Numbered from the stretch's first letter, positions 21,621 to 32,199 are shown. The stretch is DNA of 64,000 nt from Acanthosepion pharaonis (GCA_903632075.3 CAHIKZ030004732.1:310001-374000), one strand, 5' to 3'. Numbers and translations: made by a program. The notes: generated by a model from the sequence alone, not told the origin.

Positions 21621-21847
21621 TGTTATGGTAATTTACCCACACACATGGACTCTCCCAGTTATAAATAGGAGCAGGTACTGCTTTTTGGTGAGGGAAGTTT
21701 TCAACACTCAGCTCTGACAGTTGGACCAAACATTTTTGCTGTAACACTCTCGTTTGTATATGTTTGTATTACTGTTTCTGTTAATATATTTGTTTAACTC
21801 AATTCCTCTCTTGTGTCTTTATTTCTGGCCCTAACAAGGCCACAACA
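21621..21847 (+). mobile_element. Solo LTR, 227 bp, with 5-bp TSD
   Basis: The segment begins TGTTATGG and ends CCACAACA, giving the TG...CA ends and short inverted termini of an LTR. GTTTC precedes it (21616-21620) and follows it (21848-21852), a perfect 5-bp duplication of the kind made by Ty3/gypsy-type integrases. It contains a TATA-like TTATAAATAG about 60 bases in. The insertion splits the endonuclease coding frame of the minus-strand LINE: with the LTR and one TSD copy ignored, that frame resumes. Orientation is set by the TATA-like box. No internal retroelement sequence remains, so it arose by LTR-LTR recombination. Confidence 0.9.
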
Positions 21848-21967
21848 GTTTCACAAAGTGCAAAGATATCTGGAGATGGTACCAAGAGAAAAATTGTACA
21901 CTGCAGAAGTTGGAATGGATAACACAAATATTAGAAAAAGAAGGCTGATGGGTGGGTAGGTAATTTT

Positions 21968-22456
21968 TTGTTTACTAGTTTTCTATATTTCTTTTCATTG
22001 TATGTCATAAAGAGATTTGTTTTGAGGAGAAAAAAAAGAAAAAAAATTACTATTATCTGTCATCAATGGCAATACAAACTAAAGCATGTGGTTTCAGTGT
22101 TGACCACCAGAAATACATGCAAGGATACCTATCCATACATAACATGGCACTACAAATACCCTGATATAATGCCACTTGATCAGAGAAGCCTCTCTGAATG
22201 CTCCCAAAGAGTCCGGAAACCTTACTACACATCAGATGTAGCAAGCAGCAAACAGCCAACCCAGTACCCTAATAACGAAAACTTCCAGCCACTGATGAGT
22301 CAGATCACTAAAAACAGGGAACAAGGGATAATTCTTTACCCCTGTTCAATAAATATGGAAGGAATGCAGGCAGTGGAGGTCACAAATTATGGCACTTTGT
22401 GCCCTCCACATATATTTCATCCACTGATATTTCATCCACCTGATGAATATTTATGA
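21968..22456 (+). CDS. Uncharacterised 162-codon open frame
   Basis: This is one of the longest frames in the window outside simple repeats. The first third is hydrophobic and basic. The rest is hydrophilic, with Tyr/Pro-rich words such as NTCKDTYPYITWHYKYPDIM, and it ends PPHIFHPLIFHPPDEYL. The final repeats (HPLIFHPPDEY) come from a small duplication in the DNA (ATTTCATCCA...). I recognise no domain. It lies just upstream (5' side) of a decayed LINE and is followed by the Penelope-like tail motif at 22526. It may be a transposon-derived frame, a retrogene or chance. No promoter or splice sites support it. Confidence 0.25.
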   Translation: MFTSFLYFFSLYVIKRFVLRRKKRKKITIICHQWQYKLKHVVSVLTTRNTCKDTYPYITWHYKYPDIMPLDQRSLSECSQRVRKPYYTSDVASSKQPTQYPNNENFQPLMSQITKNREQGIILYPCSINMEGMQAVEVTNYGTLCPPHIFHPLIFHPPDEYL

Positions 22457-22525
22457 ATGTTCTCAGATTTAAAAGACTTGATAAATCAATGCTTGCTCTT
22501 GTATATAAACATGTGCAACAAAACA

Positions 22526-22612
22526 AATCTTTACATTTGCCTTGATAAAGTCCCTCAGAGGAAGAAACATGTTACATTTGCCTTGAGAGGAAGAAACATG
22601 TTGGCTAAGAAT
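22526..22612 (+). mobile_element. Penelope-type 3' tail motif with partial duplication
   Basis: ACATTTGCCTTGATAAAGTC, then CCTCAGAGGAAGAAACATGTT, is followed directly by a shortened second copy (ACATTTGCCTTGAGAGGAAG, then AAACATGTT). The layout TTGATAA - short hairpin - GAAA is reminiscent of the hammerhead-like motifs in Penelope-like element ends. The CUGAUGA half is degenerate. No polymerase sequence adjoins it. Confidence 0.4.
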
Positions 22613-22650
22613 AGTTTTCCCTCTTGTCTTTTTATTCATATATACATACA

Positions 22651-22654
22651 TCTT

Positions 22655-22717
<63 letters not shown>
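22651..22717. repeat. (TC)n(TA)n compound microsatellite
   Basis: TC-rich run (22651-22689) passes into TA (22690-22717). It is followed by short GATAGAGAGAG words that mirror the TC part. Confidence 0.96.
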
Positions 22718-22719
<2 letters not shown>

Positions 22720-22721
<2 letters not shown>

Positions 22722-24014
22722 TAGGGATAGAGAGAGAGGTAAAGAGAGACACCTCAGCCTTGTATTGGAGGAACTAACTGAAATAATGAAAATAAAAAAA
22801 GTTAATATGATTTTGTTAGGATCATATGTGAGGGTAAGATTGTAATGAATTGTCCTTGGTCTAGACCAGACAACACTTATTCCTCCCATGAATGTACTGA
22901 TATTGTAATAAAAATTCTGGTTATTTGACCTGTAACAGCTGTTTTTCATTCCTCATCACTCACAATAATTTTAACTTCACTCAACTTTTGACTATATAAC
23001 CTACAGCCAAATATAAATGGCAGTGAAAGTAATGTTCCTTTAACTATTGAATATAAAGACATAAAAAGAAAGAAACCTGAGAGAAAAAGATCAGTTTCAG
23101 TAAATTCATGCAGAAATGTCTTTTGCTTCTGAATATTTTACTAATTTATAAAATTTGAAAGGCAAATTTAAGGATAAGAATTTCTGATTAATTGTTCTTC
23201 AATAAACTTTTCTGCACACCTTCTTTGCTTGAAACAAAGAAATACAAAGAAAGGGAAAAAAAGTGCAATTTTCTGTTTAAACATCAAGTCATTGTAAATC
23301 AAATAACTGCCGTTTAACTGATGAACAGATTTTATCTGAACAAATTTAGTACAGCAGACTCCACTTTTAGTGGTTAATGCAAACGAATTATGTCAAAAAA
23401 AAAAAAAACAAAAAAAAACAGAAAGAAGTTTAATTCAATTTGGCAACTAGCTAAAATGGAATTATGATCTTTCAAGCTGTGTCATATTGATCCATTAAGC
23501 ATAAGCTTATATACAGGAAAAAAATTGCATAGAGTAAAAAGCTAACTGGAAATAATCAAGTTTTCCCAAGTGTTAACAAGATCACACTTTTGTATCTCTG
23601 CTGTCTTTTGATCAAGTAGGCATAAAATAAATTTTCTTGATGGCAATTTGCTAATTGTTTGTTCTTTATTGTTATTGGTTAGCTCTACGTTTAATGTTTA
23701 TTTGAAAAACTTGATTACTTTCCATCATGTTTTTAGTTTTTTTTTTTAATATTGTTGCAACTAAATACTAAATACAAAAAAAAAAACAGTCTTGAATTTA
23801 ATACAACTTTAAGACTTCCATTTGCAACAAGAATTTTTACCATTTGTTTGAGAGACATGCTAATTGACCAAATTAGTGTTTATGAATAAAGAAAACAGAC
23901 GCGTTTTTAACCATTTCACTCCAAGAAAGGTGCAAATGCCACTAAGATGCAAAGGAATATTGGAGTGAAAGAAAATGAGAAGTCCTTATTACTGGTTCCC
24001 ATATTGTATTCATT
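22720..24014. other. Unassigned AT-rich DNA
   Basis: No gene is recognised. There are poly(A) runs at 23395-23425, and a hairpin TTTCACTCCAA / TTGGAGTGAAA (23914-23924 and 23960-23970, 11-bp perfect stem) that may be a small inverted-repeat element. Confidence 0.5.
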
Positions 24015-24305
24015 TCTATGCTTGGTCAGCTCGGGAGATTTTTGTTGCCAAGCATATGTGCTGATTCCTTAAGATTATGAATTTTCCAATGATGTTCTTT
24101 GTCTATGATTTCAACCTGGTCCCACAGAAGGTGTTGATTCCCTTTTTCTCTCCATATGTGGTCAGCCACACCTGATTTTTCCACTTCCCTTTATGTTATA
24201 GCTTTCTGGTGTTCTCGAAGACTTACCTTAAGGAGGCGGCCTGTCTCCCCTTTATATTTCTTTCTGCAGCTGCACAGGATGGTGTACTCATAGTATATAA
24301 AGAAA
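24015..24305 (-). mobile_element. Penelope-like GIY-YIG endonuclease fragment
   Basis: The minus strand reads YYEYTILCSCRKKYKGETGR, then LLKVSLREHQKAI, EVEKSGVADHIW, REKGN and HHWKIHNLKESAHML, with one or two stops. YxYTI-CSC--KYKGETGR is the GIY-YIG signature region and R-EH and AxH are the following conserved elements. These domains are typical of Penelope-like elements. No reverse transcriptase is recognisable upstream, so only the endonuclease end is kept. Confidence 0.75.
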
Positions 24306-25216
24306 TGAACAAGGTGTCATGATAAAGTAGTTCATATAAGAATTAGTAACTATATTGCCATTTATTTTAGCTGCCAGATAATCTATTATAAACTCTGGGT
24401 TGATTGACCTACAGTTTAAAATAGAACATTTCTAGTGTTACTGACATATTTCTTTGTATATCAACAAAAGAGTGACTTCAGTTTTATACTTTTTTGTAAC
24501 AGAATATACCTTGATAAAAAAAAATTCTAAAATCATTAACACAGAATAAAACAAAAAAAAATTTGTTAAATAGCTTGTTTTATGGTGAGCAAAAAGCAAC
24601 ACAAAATGCTATAAAAAACTAAAAGAAACATTTTATTAATAATATTCAATATACCAAATTAAATTATTTTTACATTTTTATATGAACTCTTTCCCATTCT
24701 ATCACCTTTATCAGTCTTTTAACCACTGATTTTTTGGTAACTTTTATGTTGTTTTGACTATTTTGTTTAAGAATATTGTTTGATTTTCAATACAATTTTT
24801 ACATTTTGAATTATAAGCTTACATATTTGTAAAAGTCCTTTTATGAAATAGAAAAGTTATTTTAATTCCTCCCAGACATCTTTGCCTGAATACTGTTTTT
24901 ATTCTTGTATACATTTCTTTTAATTTACCACAATTTTGCTATTGCATTGATATCTGAAGGGGATTAGAGTTAATGTGATATCTTTAAAACCTTCTTTTTG
25001 ACAAAGTTGGTAATAGTCAGCTTTGCATAATGGGAAAAATATTGTCTTGCATGAATATACTCAGCTTAAAGTTTCTTTTTTGTTGTGACCTTTATCACTC
25101 AAAGACATCTTGTCCATGAACTTAAACTAATTCTGTGTTTGCTTTGACATAATCATCATCAACTTTGGAGGGACTTATAATTTTAATATTCAAAACATTA
25201 CTCAACCTCTTTCTCC

Positions 25217-25323
25217 CTGTTGTCTTTTGTGTTGGTTGACTCTTTCTATAAAAGGCCCATTCAGGTTCACTCAGCTCTACATTCATCACTAAAAATTACT
25301 TTAGTGAGTTAACAAACACAAAC
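25217..25323 (+). promoter_or_regulatory. TATA-box core promoter candidate
   Basis: CTATAAAAGGCCC (about 25245-25257) is a strong TATA-box match, and TCACTCAG lies about 25 bases downstream where an initiator would be expected. Short ends TGTTGTC...CACAAACA could mark a small LTR, which would make this a retroelement promoter. A short frame beginning MDGNFRLLTKWSNPDPSS starts about 125 bases downstream. None of this is conclusive in AT-rich DNA. Confidence 0.3.
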
Positions 25324-25891
25324 ATTCACATGCTAGTCAAACACATAAATACAGCAGCAGCAGCTGTACTAAACACTACATGGATGGAAATTTCAGATTG
25401 CTCACAAAATGGTCCAATCCTGACCCATCTTCCTGCTATCTCAGCACGGATATGAAGCTCGGTCTCTTTATGCCTCCAGGATATTGACAGACAACAAAGG
25501 CTTCTGACACCACATACTGCACTTTTTTTTTAATACAGGACTTTCATCATTCTATAATAAAAAACATTCACAAAAGGTAAAAGTTTTATACAGTGTATAC
25601 TATTTCCCAGAATAAATCCATTAGTTGCTCACCATAATGAGTCTGACCATAATTTTGATTTTAAAATATATGCTACTTTAATTAAAAGAGAAAGCAATTT
25701 GCTAACGCAGAAGTATATAGAAAGTGCTTTAATTGCTAGATCATCCACAGTAGGAAAGGGCTATATACTCAAATAGACTAAATTATATATTTAAACACAT
25801 CTTTAAAAAAAAAAAATTTTAAGTTTAAAATTTCAATTTCCCTTCTCTTCTTGCACAATTGTAGTTATAACAATGGAAACATCACTTTAGT

Positions 25892-25921
25892 CTGATGAAG
25901 TCCTAAAGGATGAAATGTGTC
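25892..25921 (+). ncRNA. Hammerhead-ribozyme-like motif
   Basis: CTGATGA (25892-25898) is followed by a short stem (AGTCC / GGAT, loop TAAA, one bulge), then GAAA (25912-25915), then GTC (25919-25921). These are the conserved core elements, in order, of a minimal hammerhead with a very short helix III. Helix I pairs poorly (only two adjacent pairs next to the core). Such motifs are known in Penelope-like retroelement ends. Activity is doubtful. Confidence 0.4.
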
Positions 25922-26578
25922 ACATAATTTTTTTCAACTTTGTCATTAATTTTCCTATGTTCTGGTAATTAAAAAATTATATATCATTTCCTCTCATGCT
26001 ATATTTATTTACAATATGATAAACAATCCTTAAGTTGCATAATAAAAATCTCACATCACAAAATAAGTTATTGCAAATATTTCTAATAAAAACATATTGT
26101 AAAGTGAAATTCATGTGGTGTATTTATCATATCCTGAAAATTTGGCCATCAATAGATGGTTAATATTAATTTTATTGAGAAACATTGACTTGCATAAAAT
26201 ATGACATAGTTTACAGAAAATAGAAGTCTGTGCCATCAGTGTTGTGAATTTGCAGAAAACTGCATGAATCTCTATTCTCTAGTCACAAGCAAAATCGAAC
26301 TTCTACAAACAATTGTTTTTTTTAAAGGTTGTGGTACTGTTGTTGGAGGGATAATCAGAGACAATGCACTAAGTGGCCTCCACACTTATAGCCTTGTGTC
26401 AGACTAAGCTAGTTTAGTAAATCTAAGAGAAACGAAGATGAAAAATCTAGAAACACACAAGAAAAGAAGTTGAATGAATGAAAATATCATGAGGAAAATA
26501 ACAAAAAGGAACAATTTACGAGCCTAATTCTCTAATTATGTAAATTGTAAAAATGTATTTTTGGTTGCTCTTTACAGT

Positions 26579-26740
26579 ACTTTAAGGAAGATATGTTCAC
26601 ATCCAAATGAAAAGATGTTTGTATTCATAATCAGACTGAAAGAGGTGGGTGTCTGTACGGCAGGTGCTAGAGAGATAGTCAAGGAACTAAAAAGAGAAAT
26701 CGATCAGAAAGGCATATCAATTCGCTTACTTAATTTGTAA
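26579..26740 (+). CDS. Candidate terminal exon, 53 codons
   Basis: A pyrimidine-rich TTTTTGGTTGCTCTTTACAG ends at 26577 and makes a good 3' splice site, with CTAAT words upstream as possible branch points. The frame that opens after it runs uninterrupted to TAA at 26738. It includes KMFVFIIRLKEVGVCTAGAR and then EIVKELKREIDQKGISIRLL, a plausible alpha-helical, charged sequence. CpG density rises to the expected level from about here to 27770, unlike the depleted background. I recognise no protein family and see no upstream exon. It may be a host terminal exon with a long 3' UTR, or a transposon remnant. Confidence 0.3.
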   Translation, partial: TLRKICSHPNEKMFVFIIRLKEVGVCTAGAREIVKELKREIDQKGISIRLLNL

Positions 26741-27894
26741 ACATGATATTGTTTACTTATGAGTTCAGAGTAAAATGTTTTTCTATATATTTATAATAGG
26801 CTATTATTAACTTAGTAACAATGTCTTTCTTTAGTGTACTAATAATAGTAATACTCATTATTATTCGTATTTCTTTTCTCCGTCTTCTTGACTGTCGACT
26901 TCTATAAAATGTCGATTATATACTGTTTCTCTATTCGCTTTGATACACTGCTTTACTAATGTTTCTATTGATAGCATTCTACAATAAGTACTTGAGTGAT
27001 TTTTTTTCACCGCTGTCTTCTGCATTGTATCCATCAATATCTTTCTGCTTCACAAACTGTCTACCGTACAACTCGCTGTCTGCCTTAATTCACCATCTCT
27101 TTGCTCTACTCAACTGTCTATTACACACTTTATAAATCGACTTTGTTCGAAGCTGCTGTCTACTTCATATATTATCTATTATCAATTGATTTCCATTGTT
27201 TACTTCAGAAACCGATTGTTATACACTGCATTTTTTTATTTGTTATTTATTAACTTCCTCAATAAGCAAATGCACTCTTTGCGTGTCTCTTTGACTATTC
27301 ACTATTATTTTGTCTTTTAGTGTAAATTTTCCTTCTGTCGACTTGATTAGACACCACTCAAGTAGTACGTGAGTGTCTATTTCTCTCTATCCTCTTCTAA
27401 CGTTTCTACACTTGCGATATACGTTTGGCTACAATCAATTTCGTTAATCCATATCATTTTTATTTTATTTCGTAGAATTTATTTCACATGTTTTTTCTTT
27501 TTTTTTAATTTATTATTCTGAACATCCTTGATTAAGCCTTCATGTTAATTCAAGTCTAACTTCGTAGCAGTTTTAGTGAGTTATGTGTCCTCTACTTATA
27601 AACGCCCAAGTTAATAACTTTTAGAGATACGAAACAGTGTCTAAATTCAATTTTTGAACACCACTCATTTCGGAAGTTCAACTGTCTTGTGACAGATGAC
27701 ATTAATCTAGCTGCTCAGGATCTTCCAGTAAAAACAACGTAGTTCGTGTTGTTGTGTCTCTCTAGCGATATTTTCTTGAGGTTCTCTGTAGTTTTCACAA
27801 ATGATCTAACATTGGAGTTTAACTTTAAACAAAAACAAAATTTTATTAAAGAAATTCTTCTTTATCCCATATTTATTTATTTGGTAAACACTAA
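26741..27894. other. CpG-normal, pyrimidine-biased stretch
   Basis: By hand count about 29 CpGs occur between 26640 and 27770. That is near the number expected from base composition, while most neighbouring DNA is clearly depleted. The plus strand is rich in C and T. A short 63-codon frame (27746-27937) runs into the following LINE. It could be a 3' UTR of the candidate exon, a young insertion, or an unmethylated regulatory stretch. Confidence 0.45.
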
Positions 27895-28580
27895 TCAATC
27901 TTCTTCTATGTGCCATGTTCCTTCAGGACGTGGGTAATCATGGCTTTCCACAAGTTCCTGTCCTTTGCAACACTTAGAAAATTTTGTCTTTTTGCTATCT
28001 CTCCTAATCTTTGTTCTGCCAACCATTTGCACAAGCTCATTAGGCAGGGAGTCTGTGCTGATTTCTTGTACCTCTTGTGCCTTTATGTCTGGTGAGCATC
28101 TATTTTTCCAAGCCCTCTTTCCTCATTATGTGCCTTAGATATTTGAACTGTTTCGCTGATGTTAATTATACTTGTACTTTTTGCTTCTATTTTATTTAAA
28201 ACTTTGTCAAATACTTTAGTCATGTACTCTCAGCATCCTTCTGTAGAACCATATTTCTGTTACCTTGTCTCTTCTTCATCTGTGAGGGGATTGTCTAGCA
28301 TTGACTACTATATAGGGGAATCAATATTACATAAGAGCTAAGTACTCATTTCTAAAAAGATTTTCCTGTTAATACTTTGCTTAGCTTTTGCTATCTCAAT
28401 GTGCTCTTGAATTTTAGTATTGCATTTTCTGTCCTCTGTTAAAACTCTTCTAGATATTTAAACTTTTGTACTTGCTTGATTTTGGCATCTTCAACTTGTA
28501 ATTCATATGTTGGACTTTTCTTTTCACTGACAACCATACATTGACTTCTTACAATTGATTTTTAATATCATCTACTTTTC
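27895..28580 (-). mobile_element. LINE polymerase C-terminal fragment (family A)
   Basis: The nucleotide sequence parallels 6690-7320 and 9346-9960 throughout: the 3' boundary TTCTTCTATGTGCCATGTTC, then ATCATGGCTTTCCACAAGTT, CCTGTCCTTTGCAACACTTA and later TGAGGGGATTGTCTAGCATT. On the minus strand it therefore encodes the same C-terminal polymerase region, more decayed than the copy at 6690 (IEGKR-type motif no longer clear). It is 5'-truncated near 28580. Confidence 0.8.
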
Positions 28581-28782
28581 TGTCCTAGAAGGAAAACCCA
28601 AAACCCCCTTGTTTGCCTACACAGTAATTATGTAAGCACAAAGAGTTTCATAATCAAAAACTCATATCAATGTCATTCAATGCAATCTGTCTATGCAACA
28701 AGCTTGTTAATTTCTTTTGTTTCTTCCCTTCTACTTCTGCACAAAACCCTTAGCTGTTATTTAATACCTTAACTTAAATTTA

Positions 28783-28920
28783 GGGATATGTGGGTAGTAT
28801 AATGTTTATCAACATGGAAAGTAGACTTGGCAATCTAAGTTCAAGTTCCAGCCTAGTATGTTGCATTCACTTTTGCATTGATGCCCTTAGGATAGGCAGG
28901 AATTAATTTTTTTCCACAGT
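28783..28920 (+). mobile_element. tRNA-derived SINE (family 1)
   Basis: TGTGGGTAGTATAATG (A-box region), AATCTAAGTTCAAGTTCCAG (B-box GTTCAAGTTCC) and GTTGCATTCA occur in order. The copy at 53038-53213 shares TGTGGGTGGTGTAATAG, AGTCAAGTTCAAATTCCAG and GTTGCATTCA at the same spacing. This is a polymerase III transcribed SINE head. The 3' part is diverged. Confidence 0.8.
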
Positions 28921-29049
28921 GTTATAACAAGCTTTTGGTTGCAAAGGAAAGGAATGAACAAGGATTAAGATTTCAACAACATGTATTCGTCAAAATACAG
29001 AATATGTACATAGTTGTTTGAAATTTGGCAAAAATTGTTCGTTGGTAAA

Positions 29050-29740
29050 GAAAATTAGGTGTAAGGGTGTTGCTGGTAGGATCAGGAGTTGACTGATTTC
29101 TTGGGTTAGTTAATTGAGATCACAGTGGTGGGTTGATTAGTAGTAAGGCAAGTTGGTTGTTGTGGTTATGGTCGTAGTGACGATGGATTAGGTGTAGACA
29201 GCGAACATTGATGAAGCAGAAAGTTTCTGTTGGATTCTGGTTGAATGGAAGATCAACAAACACGGTCATAGTGGTGACAACAAGAGAAGCCTGGAGTAGA
29301 TAGTTAAAGTTGGTCAAGTGGAATGTTTGTTGAATTCTGGATGAATGTGGTATCAACGAGATAAGGTCACAGTGGTGATGATGAGGGATCCTAGAGTAGA
29401 TAGTTAAGGCATTGAGGAGTGGTGATGTTGACAGCACCCTTTTGTGCTGATAGGTATCCTTTCTAGCCTACAACTGTGTTGGTCATTATGAGAGGCTTTC
29501 TTTTAAGCAAATTTGATAGTCCTCAGGGTCATCTTTTTTTCCAGAGGAAACATTCATGATTGACTATTGTATTATTTTTATTGCTAGAATTTGTTTTGTG
29601 GACCAGATGTCATGCTAGGAGTTCATGCACAGAAAACGACTTTTTATTTTGTGTTTTGTTTTCTTGGCACTCACATCTGGCCAACATGTTGAGTGAATAA
29701 GAAGGAGATCTAATTGCAGCTGAGTATAACACCAATTATA
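29050..29740 (+). repeat. Unclassified dispersed repeat A, copy 1
   Basis: By eye this stretch aligns with 36700-37470. Shared words in order include GGAGTTGA-CT-ATTTCTT, TCTTTTAAGCA / GCTTTTAAGCA, ACATTCATG, ATGCACAGAAAA-GACTTTT, TCACATCTGGCCA, and AGATCTAATTGCA. It is G/T-rich on the plus strand with GTGGT and GATGATG words. Minus-strand frames are open but low in complexity, and the two copies do not preserve a shared reading frame. I see no terminal repeats. It may be the non-coding end of a retroelement. Confidence 0.65.
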
Positions 29741-30700
29741 GAGTAAATGTTAAGGTAGACAAATCTCTTTGCCTTTAAGTCACAACCTATCTCAGAGAAG
29801 GAAAACTATGTTCAAAACCGTGGCGAAGGAAATAGGAAATCACTTTGCTCTTTCTCAAGAAATCATAGCAATTCATAGATTATAAAGAAAAATAATCCAT
29901 GGAGGGTCATAGTCAACTATATCCTAAAGCTTGTTGCATAGCATCCTCATGTTGGGAGGTCCTGGTCAATCGCACCAATTCAATAATAATGTTGTATGTT
30001 GACAGGTTGGCTTTTCTCTTGGCCGGTGATTGCCAATCATTTCTGTTCAGCAATGAAAGACTTCAACACAGAGAATTTTAACTTAACTATTTTATTAATA
30101 TCAACATGTACTAACTATGCGGTGGGGGTTGTTCCTCCTCACTGGGAGCCATTTCAGACAGAAAAGAGAACATGTCTACATTGCTTGATGGTTAAGACTC
30201 AACTCACTGAAAAACCTTTCTCTATCTATTCTTCCTATGCTATCTCAGCCAATCAAAATCGACTTCATTATTATGTTTTACATTCAGAAGTTAGAGCTGA
30301 GATACTTTTCTCTAAAAATAATAGTCTGCTAAACTATTATTTAACAAGCTGACTGGTAGAATTTACAAAAAATAACTTAGTACAAAGAAAAACATTTGTA
30401 ACAATATATATATGTATATCACTTATACATTGTTTATTATTGTTATCAAAAGTCTGTTTTGATATTGTTTATATACTTGTAAAATCTCTATGATTTACAC
30501 AAAAACAAAAAAAACAAAATCCATTAGTGATAAAATTGCGAATGAAAGATGTTTTTAGGTTTTCACACATGCATGCACACACATACTAGATGGTGGTTCA
30601 ATGTAAAATATCCAAAATCATTTTAAGCTTTTGATAATTTTATAGTTTTAAAGAAATTTTTTTCTATTTTTTTAATGTATTTATTTTTAAATGCTTTCTT
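29741..30700. other. Unassigned DNA
   Basis: A 118-codon plus-strand frame (29996-30352) is open but matches nothing I know (it includes NLTILLISTCTNYAVGVVPP). The rest is AT-rich and featureless. Confidence 0.4.
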
Positions 30701-30866
30701 TGTCCCATAATTGTTGTTACACTTCGATACACATTTCAGACACTATATGTAGCACATATTATGGGACAGAGATAGTACAATTTTTATTGTACTATCTGTT
30801 CCATAATTGTTATTACATTTGTATACATATTTCAGACACTAAATGTAACAAATACTGTGAGATATC
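30701..30866. repeat. Tandem palindromic MITE-like units
   Basis: Unit 1 (30701-30768) begins TGTCCCATAAT and ends with its exact reverse complement ATTATGGGACA. Unit 2 (about 30797-30866) is a diverged direct repeat of it (TGTTCCATAAT...ATTTCAGACACTAAATGTAAC). Between them GATAGTACAAT and ATTGTACTATC form a perfect hairpin (30771-30796). The block is thus both a tandem duplication and a nested palindrome. Confidence 0.85.
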
Positions 30867-30869
30867 ATT

Positions 30870-32199
30870 AATACATTCATATTATTGATCAGTCACTGAA
30901 AATTAATTTTATTAATTTTTACATTTTTTATGCAAATCTATAAAATCTTTCAAGTTCATAATTTCTATATTTTATGAGGTCAGTCTGTCAAGTGTTAGAT
31001 TTTGGTTTTAAAAATTTCTAAGTACAGATTTGACCTTAAAAAACCAGGAAAGATGTCTGCTAAGTTATTTCATGATGAAGCTTTTATAGCTATGGTGGAA
31101 AAGAATACCCAAGTCATTGGCTGAGGTCAGAGTACATGCCAATGTCTTCACTGGAACTAACTTAAAACATTTCAAAATAACTGACAAAAATATACCTCAA
31201 TAATTTTTTCTTCTATTTGAAGCATATGGAGGCCTAAAGGATAAATGATTCATTTTTGAATCATCAACTGTGAAGAAATTTAAATTTTGTGTCAATACAA
31301 AAATTAAGGAAGACCTGTAAAATTACTGGATTTGGAAGAGAATTGAAAAGGTCATGACAATCAGATTTCTTCCCCTGGTAAAAATTATGGAATTAGCACA
31401 CTTAGAGGATGTTCATGTTTGTTTCATTAGATGAATGTCAATATTGTTTTATTCCATAATATTTTCTTCTGCATGGCTTGGAAAAAAAAAGGATACCATT
31501 AATTTAAATAATTTAATCTAGTTTGTTTAAATTATATTTTGGAAGCCAGAATGTTCAACTATTAAATAGAAAATGTTTGGCATCTCATGTTATTAGGTTT
31601 GTTCTTTAGCAGGATATAAACTAAGTGAGCATCCTCTACATGTGCTAATTTTATCATTTTTACCATGGCTTTGAATAATTCCTGGAAGAATACAATAAGA
31701 ACAAGGTTAATTTGATACATCATAGATTCTTTTAAAATTGACATAATTAATGTGGTTCATTATGTGGTTATTGGTTGTTCCTTGTTTCCAAGTATTTCAT
31801 TTCAATGCTAAGCTCATTATTTGTCAATTCTTGTATTTATGCATTTCATGGCTGGCAAGACCAATTTTTGCATGGAACAATTGCCCACACTAGATACACC
31901 AGACCACTGGGAGTGATTCCTAGTTGAATTTGGCAAGTCTTCTGTCTTTGCTGCTTAGCCTATGTTTCTATATTGTTCTTATTAAAATAAATATATATAT
32001 ATATAAAAACCATGGAATTTTGAGTTGCACTACAGATATAAGTGTATTTATTAATATATACTTTATAGCTCTGTTTAACTACATTGAGCACCATTTTGTT
32101 TACATCTTAAATTAAATATTTATTTGTTCATTTGTATATGTACATTATCACACACATATATATATTTGCTAATAACTTGTTATTTAGTTTATGTTCCCA

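Larger units (their letters stand above)
19101..21950 (-). mobile_element. Long decayed LINE (Jockey/CR1-like, family B)
   Basis: On the minus strand, 5' to 3': an endonuclease with ALCETN (at the solo LTR junction), SSANIFMFGDFNVHHDKW (21214-21414) and LGNSDHSVVSINI (about 21110). A linker follows, then a reverse transcriptase with LLGHFSDKQYSFCFSRSTAD (20156-20344), AWDIPKVFDRVW, an intact GIYADDTNIYSC (catalytic YADD complement at 19977-19988), FNASKTKLLSINH-like and DYIESIARSA. The C-terminus has STRLATKSLVELARCN. The 3' end TTTGCTTGGGGTGAATTCGA matches the fragment at 5010-5278. The copy is nearly full length but full of stops and indels. It is interrupted by a solo LTR (21621-21847) and an internal inverted duplication (19234-19347). 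Confidence 0.9.
24310..26570. other. Unassigned AT-rich DNA with scattered motifs
   Basis: No long open frame is present. It contains a TATA-box candidate (25245), a 36-codon frame after it (25378-25488), and a hammerhead-like motif (25892), each listed separately. The 26410-26570 part has a branch-point-like CTAAT and pyrimidine tract leading to the splice acceptor candidate at 26577. Confidence 0.5.
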
